Shown: positions 36,219-47,659, numbered from the stretch's first letter. The stretch is 64,000 bases of DNA from Halioglobus japonicus (GCA_902705825.1 CACSIL010000051.1:279675-343674), one strand, 5' to 3'. A program made the numbers and translations. Notes: generated by a model not told the origin, from the sequence alone.

Positions 36219-36674
36219 TCAGGGGAAAAAACGACTGATGGTATCGATTACACACGCTGGGCGCTCACTGCCCTCAATTTCAATGGTCATACGCACCACG
36301 ACCTGCACCCCGCCTTTAACCTCCTCGGCACTGACGATTTCGCCGCCACCGCGAACGCGGCTACCGACAGGTACCGCTGCCGGAAAGCGCACTTTCTCGC
36401 AGCCGTAGTTGACGCCCATAGAGGTGTTTTCGACAGACATGATTTCCGGCAAAAACAGGTTGGCCATCGACAAGGTGAGATACCCGTGAGCAATAGTGGA
36501 GCCAAACGGCCCGGTTGCGGCCTTTTCGGGGTCGACGTGAATCCACTGGTGGTCCCCGGTGGCGTCGGCAAAGAGGTCTATCCGCTGCTGGTCTATCTCC
36601 ACCCAATCGCTGTATCCCAGATGTTGTCCCACTGCGCCCAGCAGCGCCGCCGGATTCTCAAAAGTAGTTGTCAT
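36219..36674 (-). CDS. MaoC-like (R)-specific enoyl-CoA hydratase
   Basis: A 151-aa hot-dog-fold protein. The hydratase catalytic pair lies in ADATGDHQWIHVD (Asp41 and His46), and FGSTIAHGYLTLS is the conserved second motif. It hydrates 2-enoyl-CoA to (R)-3-hydroxyacyl-CoA. The start at ATG 36674 has a GGGAGAG site; the longer frame to 36746 adds non-family sequence. It ends the metabolic group on this strand. Confidence 0.9.
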   Translation of the reverse strand: MTTTFENPAALLGAVGQHLGYSDWVEIDQQRIDLFADATGDHQWIHVDPEKAATGPFGSTIAHGYLTLSMANLFLPEIMSVENTSMGVNYGCEKVRFPAAVPVGSRVRGGGEIVSAEEVKGGVQVVVRMTIEIEGSERPACVIDTISRFFP

Positions 36675-36891
36675 GATTTGTCGCTCTCCCGCTTGAAAAT
36701 GACCCGCACTATATACCATTGTGCCGCCAAACTTTAACCGCTGCATCCCAGGTCAGGCCCACTGTTCATTACCAGTATTTAACAGATTTGCAGGGTTGTA
36801 ATGTGATATAAATGCGCCCCTTGTAGATTGGTAACCTGCCCTATCCTTGGCCACGGCGACCAGTTTCCTCGCATTCGTACTGGTAGCTATT

Positions 36892-38172
36892 GTGGCCTCA
36901 AGAAAAAAACAAATTTTTGTCTCAGTTGCGCTGCTAGCGATCTCTACGGCTATCACCTTTACGCTGTATTTGAACCGCCCCCCTGCCAAAATCGCCGAAC
37001 CGGAGTACCAACCGGTGACAGTGGATGTCGCAGTGGCGGTCAAAGAGCGACTGCGAATAGAAGTGCAGGCCCAGGGAACGGTTACCCCGATGCAGGAGAC
37101 TTCCCTGCTGTCGGAGGTCAATGGGCGCATCATCGAGGCATCCCCGTCATTTGCTGTTGGTGGTTTTGTCAGTAAAGGCGAAATTCTGGTGCGAATTGAT
37201 CCCCGGGATTACGAGACTAACCTGCTCCGCGCCGAGGCGGCGCTGAAATCTGCCCAAAGTAATCTGGCACAGGAAAAAGGCAGGGCCCAGGTGGCCGAAA
37301 GGGAGTGGCAGCGATTACCCAAAGGCAGTCAGCGCAGTCAGGAGGCAAAGGATCTCTATCTGCGCAAGCCGCAACTCGATCAGGCCCAGGCACAGATGCT
37401 GGCAGCGCAAGCAGATCTCAACACCGCCCGGGATAATCTTGAGCGAACTAATATCAGGGCACCGTACGATGCGTTGATTCGAGCTAAACATGTCGAGCTG
37501 GGACAGTTTGTCGCCGCGGGCAGCCCGCTGGCTGATATCTTTTCAGTGGATTACGCTGAAATCAGATTGCCCATCCCGCAGAGCAAGCTCGCGTATCTGG
37601 AATTACCGGGCTTGAACGGCACAGGCAATGGCTCCCCCATCGATGTCTACACCGATGTCGGTGGCGAAATAAAACATTGGACGGCGCAGTTGCACCGCAC
37701 AGAGGGCGTATTCGATGAACGTTCCCGTGTGCTCTACGCAGTAGCCCGCATCAAAGATCCCTACGCCGTGCACCATCCCGATAAAACACCCCTGCGTATC
37801 GGCACCTTCGTTAACGCGAATATCCAGGGGAAGGAATTTGACGGTATCGTGACACTGCCCCGCTTCGTCATGCGCGCAGGGAATAACCTGTGGGTGATCG
37901 ATGACAGCGGCCACCTGCACAATCGGCAGGTAACCTTATTGCGCACCGGGGGCGACCTCGTCTATATCAGCGAAGGCCTGGACGAGGGCGACCGCGTATC
38001 GCTGACGACTCTGGATAGCTCGTTTGACAGCTCGGAAGTTATCATTGAGTCCTCCACACCCAGCAATAAGCTGAATCAGCAGGGCCGACCGATCGAGCAA
38101 CCCGGTGCCAAAGACGCGGGTAAAGTCACAGCCTCTGTGGAGCCCTCGGCTGACGACAGCGAGGGAGGCTGA
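36892..38172 (+). CDS. RND efflux periplasmic adaptor (membrane fusion protein)
   Basis: A HlyD/AcrA-type adaptor (426 aa from GTG 36892). It has an N-terminal membrane anchor after Arg-Lys-Lys (QIFVSVALLAISTAITF), a first lipoyl half (VQAQGTVTPMQETSLLSEV), an alpha-hairpin with repeated Gln/Ala-rich helices, then TNIRAPYDALI and beta-barrel sequence. A TTG at 36847 would extend it by 15 residues; the charged-then-hydrophobic start favours 36892, but the choice is uncertain. Its TGA overlaps the pump gene ATG by one base. The 217 bases upstream, divergent from maoC, hold the promoter; no clear site was recognised. Confidence 0.9.
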   Translation: MASRKKQIFVSVALLAISTAITFTLYLNRPPAKIAEPEYQPVTVDVAVAVKERLRIEVQAQGTVTPMQETSLLSEVNGRIIEASPSFAVGGFVSKGEILVRIDPRDYETNLLRAEAALKSAQSNLAQEKGRAQVAEREWQRLPKGSQRSQEAKDLYLRKPQLDQAQAQMLAAQADLNTARDNLERTNIRAPYDALIRAKHVELGQFVAAGSPLADIFSVDYAEIRLPIPQSKLAYLELPGLNGTGNGSPIDVYTDVGGEIKHWTAQLHRTEGVFDERSRVLYAVARIKDPYAVHHPDKTPLRIGTFVNANIQGKEFDGIVTLPRFVMRAGNNLWVIDDSGHLHNRQVTLLRTGGDLVYISEGLDEGDRVSLTTLDSSFDSSEVIIESSTPSNKLNQQGRPIEQPGAKDAGKVTASVEPSADDSEGG

Positions 38173-41100
38173 TGCAAACGCCTGCCAAAAAGGGAATTAT
38201 CGCCTGGTTCGCCCATAACCCGGTCGCTGCCAACCTGTTGATGTTAATCATTATTGTGGTGGGCCTGGGCTCGGCGTTTACCATCCAGCGCGCAATGTTT
38301 CCCGCGATTGAAATTGAGGCGATCTATATCAACCTGACCTACCCCGGCGCGGCGCCTGAAGAGGTCGAACAAGGTGTCGTACTGAAGGTTGAGGAGGCGA
38401 TCAACGATGTCGAGGGCATCAAGCGCGTCGAGTCCGACTCCTTTCAATCCGGTGCCAGAATGTGGATAGACCCTCAGGACGGTGTGGATCTGAGCAAGTT
38501 AATGGCGGATATTCGCAATCGAATCGATGCGATACAGCACTTCCCAAAGGAGGCTGAAAAGCCCATCGTCAGCCAGCCGGAGGTCATGTTCCCGGCACTC
38601 ACTCTACAACTGTCCGGCAACATAGACGAGCGCAGCCTGAAATCCCTGGCCGACGATATGCGCCGCGAATTGCTCACCTATCCGGCGATCTCCGCCGCCA
38701 CAGTGGTTGGCGCACGCGACTATGAAATTGCTATCGAGATTTCAGAGCAACTGCTGCGCGAATACCACCTGACACTGGGTGATGTGGCCAATATTATTTC
38801 AGCCTCATCGCTGGACCTGCCAGCGGGCTCAGTGCGCACAGAAAATGGCGAAATCATGCTGCGCACCACCGGCCAGGCCTATGTGCAGCAAGATTTTGAA
38901 AACATTGTGCTCAAGACCTGGCCCGATGGCACGCGCCTGCTGCTCAGGGATATTGCCACCGTAGCAGACGGTTTCGTCGACGCTGCGGGGTTCGCGGCAT
39001 TCAACGGCGTCTACTCACTGGGTATCAACGTGTTCGCCATGGGCAGGCAGGACATTATCGAAACCGCTGACGCAGCCAAAGCCTTTGTGGCAGAGCGCAC
39101 GGGCAACCTACCCCAGGGCGTGACACTGGATGTCTGGAATGACGCCACCTATTACCTCAACGGCCGGCTCAGCATGATGCTGAAAAATCTGGCGATGGGT
39201 GCATTGCTGGTATTTATCATCCTGGCGTTGTTTCTTGAGATCAAGCTGGCCTTCTGGGTGATGATGGGCATACCCGTGTGCTTCCTCGGCGCGATGGCGA
39301 TGATCAACACCCCCTATATCCACGCCAGCCTCGACATGATCAGTATCTTCGGCTTCATTCTGGTTCTGGGTATCGTGGTGGACGATGCGATCATAATGGG
39401 AGAGAGCGCCTACTCCGAACAGGAAAAGCACGGCCACAGCGTGGAAAGTGTTGTGACCGGTGTATACCGCGTATCCACCCCCGCCACTTTCGGCGTGCTT
39501 ACCACTATTATGGCCTTTCTTCCCACACTGTTTGTGCAGGGCGTTTTTGGCGCTTTCCCCGCCGCCTGCGGCTGGGTAGTAATCCTCTGCCTGTGCTTTT
39601 CCCTGGTAGAGTCAAAGTGGATTCTTCCCGCTCACCTGGCGCACAGCAAGCCCACTAAAAATCGCCTGCTACTGCGCATTGACCGCGTACAGGAAGAAGT
39701 GAACTGGCTGCTCTACCATTTTGTGCAGTACCGTTATAAACCTTTCATGTTGAAATGCGTCAATAACCGCTATGTGACACTCGCATTTTTCATGTCCCTG
39801 TTGATTCTGTCCTGCGGATTGTTGGCCGGCGGTACCGTGCGCACCGTGCTGTCCCCGGACACACCCGGTGAATTCCTGCAGGTAGAATTGCGCATGGCCG
39901 AGGGTATGGCGGAAGAGCGAACCCTGGAGGCTGTGGCACGGATTGCAAACGCCTTTCATACCATGGAGGAGAACTACCGCAAGGAAAGTGGAACCGATGA
40001 ACGCCTGCTGAACCATATGGCAACATACGGCTACGATCGCATCAACGGTCGTATTGATGTGGAGCTGACCAAGGAAGACGAGCGCACCATCAACACCAGA
40101 GATGTGCAGGAACGCTGGCGCAAAGCGGTGGGCAGAGTTCACGGCGCAGAAGTGTTTGCCATCCGCAGCGCCGATGGCCCGCAGATGGGGCCAGCCATCG
40201 CGTTTGACCTGATGCACAGCAATATTGACACCCTGCGCGAGGCCGCCACGGAGCTGGAAGAGGCGATGGGGCACTACACAGGTATCTTCGATATCCGCAA
40301 CGGTGTCAGCGATACTGCCGACGAATTCCATCTCGAGCTACTGCCCGAGGCCGAATCGCTGGGCATCACGCGCTATGACCTGGGAAGCCAGGTTCGACAC
40401 GCGTTCTACGGCGCAGAAGCTCAACGTGTCCAACGCGGCATCGACGAGATCAAGGTTATGGTTCGCTACCCGAAAGCGGATCGCGAGAACGTCAGCAGCC
40501 TGAACAATATGTTTATTCGAACGCCGTCGGGTGATGAAGTGCCGTTTGAGACTGTCGCACGCCTGGAGGTCAAACAGGGGCTTCTTAAAGCAACGCGAAT
40601 AAACTACCAGCGCGCTGCGGAGATCACCGCAGAAGCCAACAAAAGAGAAGTCGAGCCCGACAAGGTAATTGCGGATATCGAAGCCAATGTCCTGCCCAGG
40701 CTGCAGAAGAAGTACCCGGGGCTGCGTTACGCCATATCCGGCATGGCCGAAGAAGAGTCCAAAATGGCTATCAGTATGATGGTGGGCTTCCCGCTCGCGC
40801 TCTTTGGCATCTATGCCCTGCTCGCTGTCCCGACAAAATCGTATCTACAACCGATGATAATCATGGGGGTCATACCGTTTGGCATGATCGGCGCTATTTT
40901 TGGTCACTGGGTATCCGGATACCCACTGAGCATGATGTCACTGATGGGGGTAATCGCACTCAGCGGTGTTGTCGTCAATGACAGCCTGATACTGGTGGAT
41001 TTCGTGAACAGATCCATCGCCGATGGCGTAGACCGCCTTACCGCGGTAGTGGATGCTGGAACGAGGCGTTTTAGGGCCATACTGCTAACGTCTCTGACGA

Positions 41101-41309
41101 CGTTTTTCGGCTTGATCCCGATGCTCTCCGAGCGCACAGCGCAAGCCGAGATGCTGGTGCCGATGGCGATTTCACTGGCTTATGGCATCGTGTTCGCCAC
41201 AGTGATCACCCTGCTGCTAATTCCCTGCCTTTACATGATATTGGAGGATTTGGCGCAGTGGCGGGCCAACAGAGCTGACGCCGGCCACCACGCAGTGGGA
41301 CAGAGCTGA
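38172..41309 (+). CDS. RND-family efflux pump, inner-membrane component
   Basis: A 1045-aa AcrB/MdtB-fold transporter with 12 expected membrane segments in two halves, two large periplasmic loops, and the proton-relay pair Asp404-Asp405 in GIVVDDAIIMGE. The C-terminal half shows MGVIALSGVVVNDSLILVDF. Short loops and sequence style (VEQGVVLKVEEAINDVEGI) place it with RND pumps of unknown drug range rather than AcrB itself. No outer-membrane channel gene is adjacent, so it would use a shared TolC-type protein. Confidence 0.93.
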   Translation: MQTPAKKGIIAWFAHNPVAANLLMLIIIVVGLGSAFTIQRAMFPAIEIEAIYINLTYPGAAPEEVEQGVVLKVEEAINDVEGIKRVESDSFQSGARMWIDPQDGVDLSKLMADIRNRIDAIQHFPKEAEKPIVSQPEVMFPALTLQLSGNIDERSLKSLADDMRRELLTYPAISAATVVGARDYEIAIEISEQLLREYHLTLGDVANIISASSLDLPAGSVRTENGEIMLRTTGQAYVQQDFENIVLKTWPDGTRLLLRDIATVADGFVDAAGFAAFNGVYSLGINVFAMGRQDIIETADAAKAFVAERTGNLPQGVTLDVWNDATYYLNGRLSMMLKNLAMGALLVFIILALFLEIKLAFWVMMGIPVCFLGAMAMINTPYIHASLDMISIFGFILVLGIVVDDAIIMGESAYSEQEKHGHSVESVVTGVYRVSTPATFGVLTTIMAFLPTLFVQGVFGAFPAACGWVVILCLCFSLVESKWILPAHLAHSKPTKNRLLLRIDRVQEEVNWLLYHFVQYRYKPFMLKCVNNRYVTLAFFMSLLILSCGLLAGGTVRTVLSPDTPGEFLQVELRMAEGMAEERTLEAVARIANAFHTMEENYRKESGTDERLLNHMATYGYDRINGRIDVELTKEDERTINTRDVQERWRKAVGRVHGAEVFAIRSADGPQMGPAIAFDLMHSNIDTLREAATELEEAMGHYTGIFDIRNGVSDTADEFHLELLPEAESLGITRYDLGSQVRHAFYGAEAQRVQRGIDEIKVMVRYPKADRENVSSLNNMFIRTPSGDEVPFETVARLEVKQGLLKATRINYQRAAEITAEANKREVEPDKVIADIEANVLPRLQKKYPGLRYAISGMAEEESKMAISMMVGFPLALFGIYALLAVPTKSYLQPMIIMGVIPFGMIGAIFGHWVSGYPLSMMSLMGVIALSGVVVNDSLILVDFVNRSIADGVDRLTAVVDAGTRRFRAILLTSLTTFFGLIPMLSERTAQAEMLVPMAISLAYGIVFATVITLLLIPCLYMILEDLAQWRANRADAGHHAVGQS

Positions 41310-41324
41310 GAGTGTCAGACACTC
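41310..41324. terminator. Palindrome between convergent RND and sppA genes
   Basis: GAGTGTC-A-GACACTC is a perfect inverted repeat filling almost the whole 16-base gap between two convergent stop codons. As RNA it would form a 5-bp stem with a 5-base loop. There is no U-run, so it is a poor intrinsic terminator. Confidence 0.25.
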
Positions 41325-41325
41325 A

Positions 41326-43173
41326 CTAGCGAACAGCACCGCAGCTGAGACACCGCATATACAGGTGTGCCGGGTCCTGTAGACTACCCAGTTCCTCTAC
41401 CGCGTTGCGCACGGGTTGCAACAATGTGGCCAGCGCAGCGCCAGCATTAGAGACGCCGGACATATTGAGACTGCCGATGCTCTTGGCCAGTTGCTTCATC
41501 AACATATCCCGGGGTGACAGCGGCTGCTCAACATACTCCACTTCGTAATCGCTGATGCCGGCGATCTCTGCAGCTGAGGCAATCGCATCGTGCAGGCTGC
41601 CGACTTTATCGACGAGGCCGAACTTCAATGCATCCTCGGCACACCAGACCCGACCCTCGGCCAGAGGATCAACCTCTGCTATGCTCATGTCCCGCCCCTG
41701 TGAAACGATTTCCAGGAAGCTGGCGTAGGCAAAATCCACACTGCTGTTTAGCACCGTGACCAATTCCGGGCTCAGCGAACGGTCGTAGCGCATGGAGCCA
41801 GCCATTGGCGTCGTGCCCACACCGTCCGTGTAAACACCTACACGGCGCAGCAGTTCCTCAAAGGTGGGGAATACCGCAAATACACCAATACTCCCGGTGA
41901 TGGTAGTGGGCGTCGCCCAGATTTCATCCGCATCGGCCGCTATATAATAGCCACCTGAGGCGGCAACTGTACCCATGGATACAACAACAGGAATGCCCTG
42001 GTTTTTAGCGTGAAGCAATTGCTGGCGGATAATTTCGGAGGCGAACATACTGCCACCGCCGCTGTTTACCCGCAGGACGATTGCTTTAACGCCGTCGGCC
42101 TCGGCCGCGCCGTGAATCATACGCGCCAGAGTATCACCGCCGATCGTTCCGGGAGGTTGATCACCGGGCACAATACTCCCCTGTGCGGTGATAACCGCTA
42201 CGCGATCTGCCTCGGTGCCGCCCAGGTGCAGAGGCTTTTTACGCGACAGATAGCGCTCGAACTCCACCGCCTCGTACAGACCGTCCTCATTACTGGCTCC
42301 CACTAACTCCACTAGGTACTCATTGCCCTCAATGCGCCCCAGCAATTTGTCTATCAGCCCCGCTTGCACCGCTGCCTGTGCTGCATCGCCACCCTCGGCC
42401 AGCATGTGTTCGGTAAAATTGTTCACAAAGTCGCCGACTGCGCCGGATGGCAGATCGCGCTGGGACTCCACCATTTGGGTGTACTGCCCCCACAAATTGC
42501 CCAGCCAACGACGGGTTACTTTTTTCTCACCGGGTGACATATTGTCGCGCACGAAAGGTTCTACCGCCGATTTATGATCACCGGCACGAAAGATATGCAC
42601 ATTCACCGACACTTTTTCCAGCGCGTCACTGAAGTAGTTGTTGTAGTTGCTGTACCCCTCCAGCGACACGCCACCCATGGGATGTGCGATTACCGTGTCG
42701 GCGTAACTGGCCAACAGGTATTGATCCTGGGTGTAGTAATCCCCGATCGCAACGATGGGCTTGCCGGTTTCGCGGAACCTGTCGAGTGCCGGAATGATCT
42801 CCTGGGTTTTACTGATGCCGACACTGACAAGGTTATCGAGCTCCATCACCAGCGAGTTAATTGCTGGATCTTCGGCCGCATAATCTATCGCCTCGATGAT
42901 ATCGCGCAACAACACCTCGTGATCAGAGGGAGATGCCGCCCCCATCAGCGGCGACAGTGGATTAATCTCGGATTTCTGGTCCACCACCTTGCCACTCACA
43001 TTCAGCAGCAGAGCGGCTTTGTCGGGCAAAGGCTCCGGCGACCCACCTATATAGACAAAGTAAATAAACGCGATCATCACCAGGAACAGGATATTGGACA
43101 TCGCCAACCTGATACGTGTGATGACACCCCATATACCCGAGAAGATACGACGCAATAGCGACGGTTTACTCAT
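41326..43173 (-). CDS. sppA: Signal peptide peptidase SppA, 67K type
   Basis: A 615-aa membrane serine protease that degrades cleaved signal peptides. It has one N-terminal membrane helix (~26-43) and two tandem peptidase S49 domains. The catalytic Lys lies in FRAGDHKSAVEPF (first domain) and the nucleophilic Ser in VAASGGYYIA (second domain), as in the E. coli enzyme. The DUF2069 gene ends three bases upstream and is probably cotranscribed. Confidence 0.95.
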   Translation of the reverse strand: MSKPSLLRRIFSGIWGVITRIRLAMSNILFLVMIAFIYFVYIGGSPEPLPDKAALLLNVSGKVVDQKSEINPLSPLMGAASPSDHEVLLRDIIEAIDYAAEDPAINSLVMELDNLVSVGISKTQEIIPALDRFRETGKPIVAIGDYYTQDQYLLASYADTVIAHPMGGVSLEGYSNYNNYFSDALEKVSVNVHIFRAGDHKSAVEPFVRDNMSPGEKKVTRRWLGNLWGQYTQMVESQRDLPSGAVGDFVNNFTEHMLAEGGDAAQAAVQAGLIDKLLGRIEGNEYLVELVGASNEDGLYEAVEFERYLSRKKPLHLGGTEADRVAVITAQGSIVPGDQPPGTIGGDTLARMIHGAAEADGVKAIVLRVNSGGGSMFASEIIRQQLLHAKNQGIPVVVSMGTVAASGGYYIAADADEIWATPTTITGSIGVFAVFPTFEELLRRVGVYTDGVGTTPMAGSMRYDRSLSPELVTVLNSSVDFAYASFLEIVSQGRDMSIAEVDPLAEGRVWCAEDALKFGLVDKVGSLHDAIASAAEIAGISDYEVEYVEQPLSPRDMLMKQLAKSIGSLNMSGVSNAGAALATLLQPVRNAVEELGSLQDPAHLYMRCLSCGAVR

Positions 43174-43176
43174 ACA

Positions 43177-44497
<1,321 letters not shown>

Positions 44498-44667
44498 AAA
44501 CAAATTCCGGAGTATATTAAGGATGACAATAACTCGCGGCAGAGTATAACAAACCTTTGGCTGTGTCTCGTAGCGCCAATATCGGCTGTTGACGCCCTTG
44601 GAACGGCCCTCATAGGACAGGAATCTCGCCGACTGCCACGCTCGTGCAACACAATAAGCGATCATGC

Positions 44668-44673
44668 CATAAT
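44668..44673 (+). promoter_or_regulatory. -10-like element adjacent to the YihY-family start codon
   Basis: CATAAT lies six bases before the ATG at 44680. A start site seven bases downstream would fall on the A of that ATG and give a leaderless message. The -35 region is poor and no ribosome site exists upstream of the ATG, so this is tentative. Confidence 0.3.
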
Positions 44674-44679
44674 GCCCCC

Positions 44680-45909
44680 ATGAATTTTCCCAAACTCACA
44701 TTCAGCGAAATATCACATAGAGTGCGGTATCTGGTCGATCGCTTTCTCTCCGATCGCTGTTCAGAAAACGCCCAGGCGCTGACGTATATGAGCCTGTTCG
44801 CTCTGGTGCCCCTATTAACAGTGCTGTATACGATCGCCTCCGCCGTTCCCGCCTTTCAGGGGGCGGAAGAACAAATGCAGGAACTGCTATTCAAGCACAT
44901 CGTCCCGCAGAGCAGCGCGAGCATAGAACAATACCTCAACGAGTTTTCCCAGCAGGCTAAAAACCTCACCGGGCCCGGCATCGGCTTTCTGTTGGTGACG
45001 TCCATCATCATGCTGCGCAATATAGAACACGCCTTGAACAATATCTGGCGCTCGCGGGAAAACCGCAGTGCACTATCGAGCTTTATGCTGTACTGGGTGG
45101 TACTGACGCTGACACCAGTGACCATTGGCGTGGCACTGGGCCTGAGCACCTATCTGGCGTCAGCCGCAGATGTCCTGGAGAGCCTCGACATTCTGGGGCT
45201 CAAGGCCTTCCTGGTGCATGCCACGCCGCTGTTGCTGAGCCTGCTGGGGTTCAGTTTGATCTATGCCGCCGTCCCCAACTGTCCGGTGCCGTTCAAGCAT
45301 GCACTTGTCGGCGGCCTGTTCACAACCGTGGCCTTTCACGCAGCTCGCAGTCTCTTCACCAAACTGATGGTCGGCTCCAATTACACCTTCATCTACGGTG
45401 CTTTTGCCGCCGTCCCCCTATTCCTGCTGTGGGTCTACCTGTCCTGGAATATCGTCCTGATCGGAGGCGTACTGGTACACAGCCTGACGGCATACGAAAG
45501 TGATGAACAGTCCAAGCGCCCAATCGTACTCAAAGCGCTCAACGTGCTGTATGTCTTCTGGGAAAAACAACAATCCGGCGAGACGGTACGCGAGATGGAA
45601 CTGCTCAAGCGCAGGCACGACTTTATTCGCGGCCTCGACAGCGTGACCTGGGGTTACCTGCGTGATATTTTTCTACGAGAAAATGTCATTACCGAAAACA
45701 GCAAGGGCCACTACCTGCTTGCTCGGGATCTCCACACCGTACCGTTCTGGCAGTTGAAAGAATGGATCGAAAATGAACTCTCACTCGAAGGGCAGGACCT
45801 GGCGCTCAACAGCGATTGGCAACGCAATGCATATCAATTGTTGCTCGACCAGCGCAAGGACCAGAGAGAGCTATTAAACATCAATCTTGCGGAGTTATTC
45901 AGCCAGTGA
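44680..45909 (+). CDS. YihY/BrkB-family inner-membrane protein
   Basis: A 409-aa protein. The first ~270 residues have six hydrophobic segments and the YihY pattern (LTYMSLFALVPLLTVLYT; NIWRSRENRS; FIYGAFAAVPLFLLWVYLSW), followed by a ~140-residue soluble C-terminal domain. The family was once misassigned as RNase BN; its real function is unknown. The start at ATG 44680 fits the family; an upstream ATG at 44644 lacks support. It overlaps the next gene by four bases (GTGA). Confidence 0.88.
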   Translation: MNFPKLTFSEISHRVRYLVDRFLSDRCSENAQALTYMSLFALVPLLTVLYTIASAVPAFQGAEEQMQELLFKHIVPQSSASIEQYLNEFSQQAKNLTGPGIGFLLVTSIIMLRNIEHALNNIWRSRENRSALSSFMLYWVVLTLTPVTIGVALGLSTYLASAADVLESLDILGLKAFLVHATPLLLSLLGFSLIYAAVPNCPVPFKHALVGGLFTTVAFHAARSLFTKLMVGSNYTFIYGAFAAVPLFLLWVYLSWNIVLIGGVLVHSLTAYESDEQSKRPIVLKALNVLYVFWEKQQSGETVREMELLKRRHDFIRGLDSVTWGYLRDIFLRENVITENSKGHYLLARDLHTVPFWQLKEWIENELSLEGQDLALNSDWQRNAYQLLLDQRKDQRELLNINLAELFSQ

Positions 45910-46376
45910 AATACCTGATTCTTTTCAGCACCCTACTCTCGCTGCTGGCTTGCGGACAACCGCAGGGCACGGTGACAGGCCCGGCGATTGCAGACCTTCG
46001 CGGCCAGTGGGTGGTAATCAACTACTGGGCACAGTGGTGCAAGCCCTGTATCGAGGAGATACCGGAACTCAATGCGCTCGACCGGGATTATCCCCAGGTG
46101 ACTGTTCTCGGCGTGAACTACGATGGTGCCAGCGGCGAGGAACTCGAATCGCAGCGCGAGCAACTGGGCGTGACCTTTACCAGCTTGATCGAGGACCCCG
46201 CAGAACAACTGGGTAAATCGCGACCCGTTGTGCTGCCAACCACATTTATCGTGAACCCCGAAGGTAAACTCGCTGCCGAACTGATGGGGCCACAAACGCT
46301 GGAATCCCTGCTACAGGCCACTGAGCAGACACCGAAAGAGGCCGCAGAAGAGACTGCACCTCAGGTCAAAAATTGA
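45906..46376 (+). CDS. TlpA-like thioredoxin-fold lipoprotein
   Basis: A 156-aa protein with a short lipoprotein signal (lipobox LLAC, Cys16) and a thioredoxin domain with WCKPC (Cys45, Cys48) and a cis-Pro in VVLPTTFIV. Expected to be a membrane-anchored periplasmic thiol-disulfide reductase. The chosen GTG overlaps the stop of the YihY-family gene by four bases. A basic/acidic tail ends the protein. Confidence 0.87.
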   Translation: MKYLILFSTLLSLLACGQPQGTVTGPAIADLRGQWVVINYWAQWCKPCIEEIPELNALDRDYPQVTVLGVNYDGASGEELESQREQLGVTFTSLIEDPAEQLGKSRPVVLPTTFIVNPEGKLAAELMGPQTLESLLQATEQTPKEAAEETAPQVKN

Positions 46377-46385
46377 ACAAAAAAA

Positions 46386-46404
46386 ACCGGCCCAGAGGGC
46401 CGGT
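46386..46404. terminator. GC-rich intrinsic terminator
   Basis: An 8-bp stem (ACCGGCCC / GGGCCGGT) with a 3-base AGA loop lies 10 bases after the thioredoxin-like gene. A run of eight A bases precedes it, giving a strong U-run on the minus strand. The + strand has only a broken T-rich stretch after it (TTAGCGTGCTTT), so it should act for + transcripts but looks optimised for the reverse direction. Confidence 0.7.
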
Positions 46405-46678
46405 TAGCGTGCTTTCTCAACCACGCGGGAAGTATGAGACCTGGATGGAATCCAGCAGTTCAGCAACTGTGCTTGATATGACTATGCACTTCGGCTTTGG
46501 TTCCCAGTGCTGAAAAATAATTTTACGTGGCGGCCTGATCACGCGCTTGTCATCCGCAAATTGTCGATTGAACTGCCGCCCTCGCACAGCCGCTACCTCC
46601 GGTTGGACAGCGAGACGTCACGATACTACTCTAGTACCCAATGCAACATCCGCCCCCTCAAACGCGAAGGTATCCAAT

Positions 46679-47659
46679 ATGAGCAAACTGTACAGTGACA
46701 ATGCCGAAACAATCGGCGGCACTCCACTGGTAAAGATCAATCACATCAGCGATGGCAATATTTATGCCAAGCTGGAGAATCGCAATCCGGCGATGTCCGT
46801 AAAATGTCGTATAGGCGCTAGCATGGTGAGCGCCGCTGAGCGCGACGGCAGCCTCAAACCCGGCATGTGTATCGTTGAACCCACCAGTGGCAACACCGGG
46901 ATCGCACTGGCGTTTGTCGCCGCGGCCAAGGGCTACGGTTGTATCCTGACCATGCCCAACTCGATGAGTCTGGAGCGGCGCATGCTGATGAAATCACTGG
47001 GCGCACAAGTCATCCTGACAGACGGCGCCAAGGGAATCGCCGCCGCAATCGCCAAAGCAGAAGACATCATTGCCTCTGACCCGCAAAAATACTGGGGCCC
47101 CCACCAGTTCGAGAATCCGGCCAACCCCGGCGTACATGAACAGACTACCGGACCGGAAATATGGAATGACACCGATGGTGCAATCGATATTGTAGTCTCC
47201 GGTGTAGGTACCGGCGGCACCATCACAGGTGTTTCACGTTACCTGAAAAACACGTGCGGAAAGAATGTACTGAGCGTCGCAGTGGAGCCCGACACCACTA
47301 CCATGATCACAGCGGCAAAGGCCGGTGAAGAGCCGCGCCATGCACCGCACAAAATTCAGGGCATCGGAGCGGGTTTTGTTCCCAAGAATCTGGATTTATC
47401 CATGGTCGATCAGGTTGAGCAGGTCACCAGCGATGAAGCAATCGCATGGGCCCACAAGCTGATGCAACAAGAAGGCATTCTGGCGGGCATTTCATCGGGG
47501 GCCGCTATGGTCGTGGCTCACCGGCTGTCGCAACAGGAAGAACACCGCGGCAAGATGATTGTTGCGATACTGCCGGATTCCGGCGAGCGCTATCTGACCT
47601 CTGCGCTGTTCGCCGATAGCTTCACTGACAACGAGACTGTACAGGCGACGGTAACCTGA
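46679..47659 (+). CDS. cysK: Cysteine synthase A
   Basis: A 326-aa PLP enzyme making cysteine from O-acetylserine and sulfide. PLP Lys42 lies in [11 protein letters not shown], the substrate loop is TSGNTG (69-74), and GTGGTITG binds the phosphate. MSVKCRIG is the CysK rather than CysM version. ATG 46679 has GAAGG nine bases upstream; a longer frame to 46547 is not coding-like. The 270-base upstream region after the terminator holds its promoter; no clear CysB site was recognised. Its TGA abuts the TCA (stop) of the convergent GNAT gene. Confidence 0.95.
   Translation: MSKLYSDNAETIGGTPLVKINHISDGNIYAKLENRNPAMSVKCRIGASMVSAAERDGSLKPGMCIVEPTSGNTGIALAFVAAAKGYGCILTMPNSMSLERRMLMKSLGAQVILTDGAKGIAAAIAKAEDIIASDPQKYWGPHQFENPANPGVHEQTTGPEIWNDTDGAIDIVVSGVGTGGTITGVSRYLKNTCGKNVLSVAVEPDTTTMITAAKAGEEPRHAPHKIQGIGAGFVPKNLDLSMVDQVEQVTSDEAIAWAHKLMQQEGILAGISSGAAMVVAHRLSQQEEHRGKMIVAILPDSGERYLTSALFADSFTDNETVQATVT

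Noticed and set aside
35523-36737. 404-codon + strand frame over the Nudix and MaoC genes
   Set aside because: Antisense of two recognisable enzymes; no motifs of its own.
36753-37133. 126-codon minus-strand frame near the adaptor gene start
   Set aside because: It overlaps the adaptor N-terminus and lacks any family features.
46405-46678. Small gene or tRNA between the terminator and cysK
   Set aside because: No cloverleaf and no convincing start with a ribosome site; read as cysK upstream DNA.
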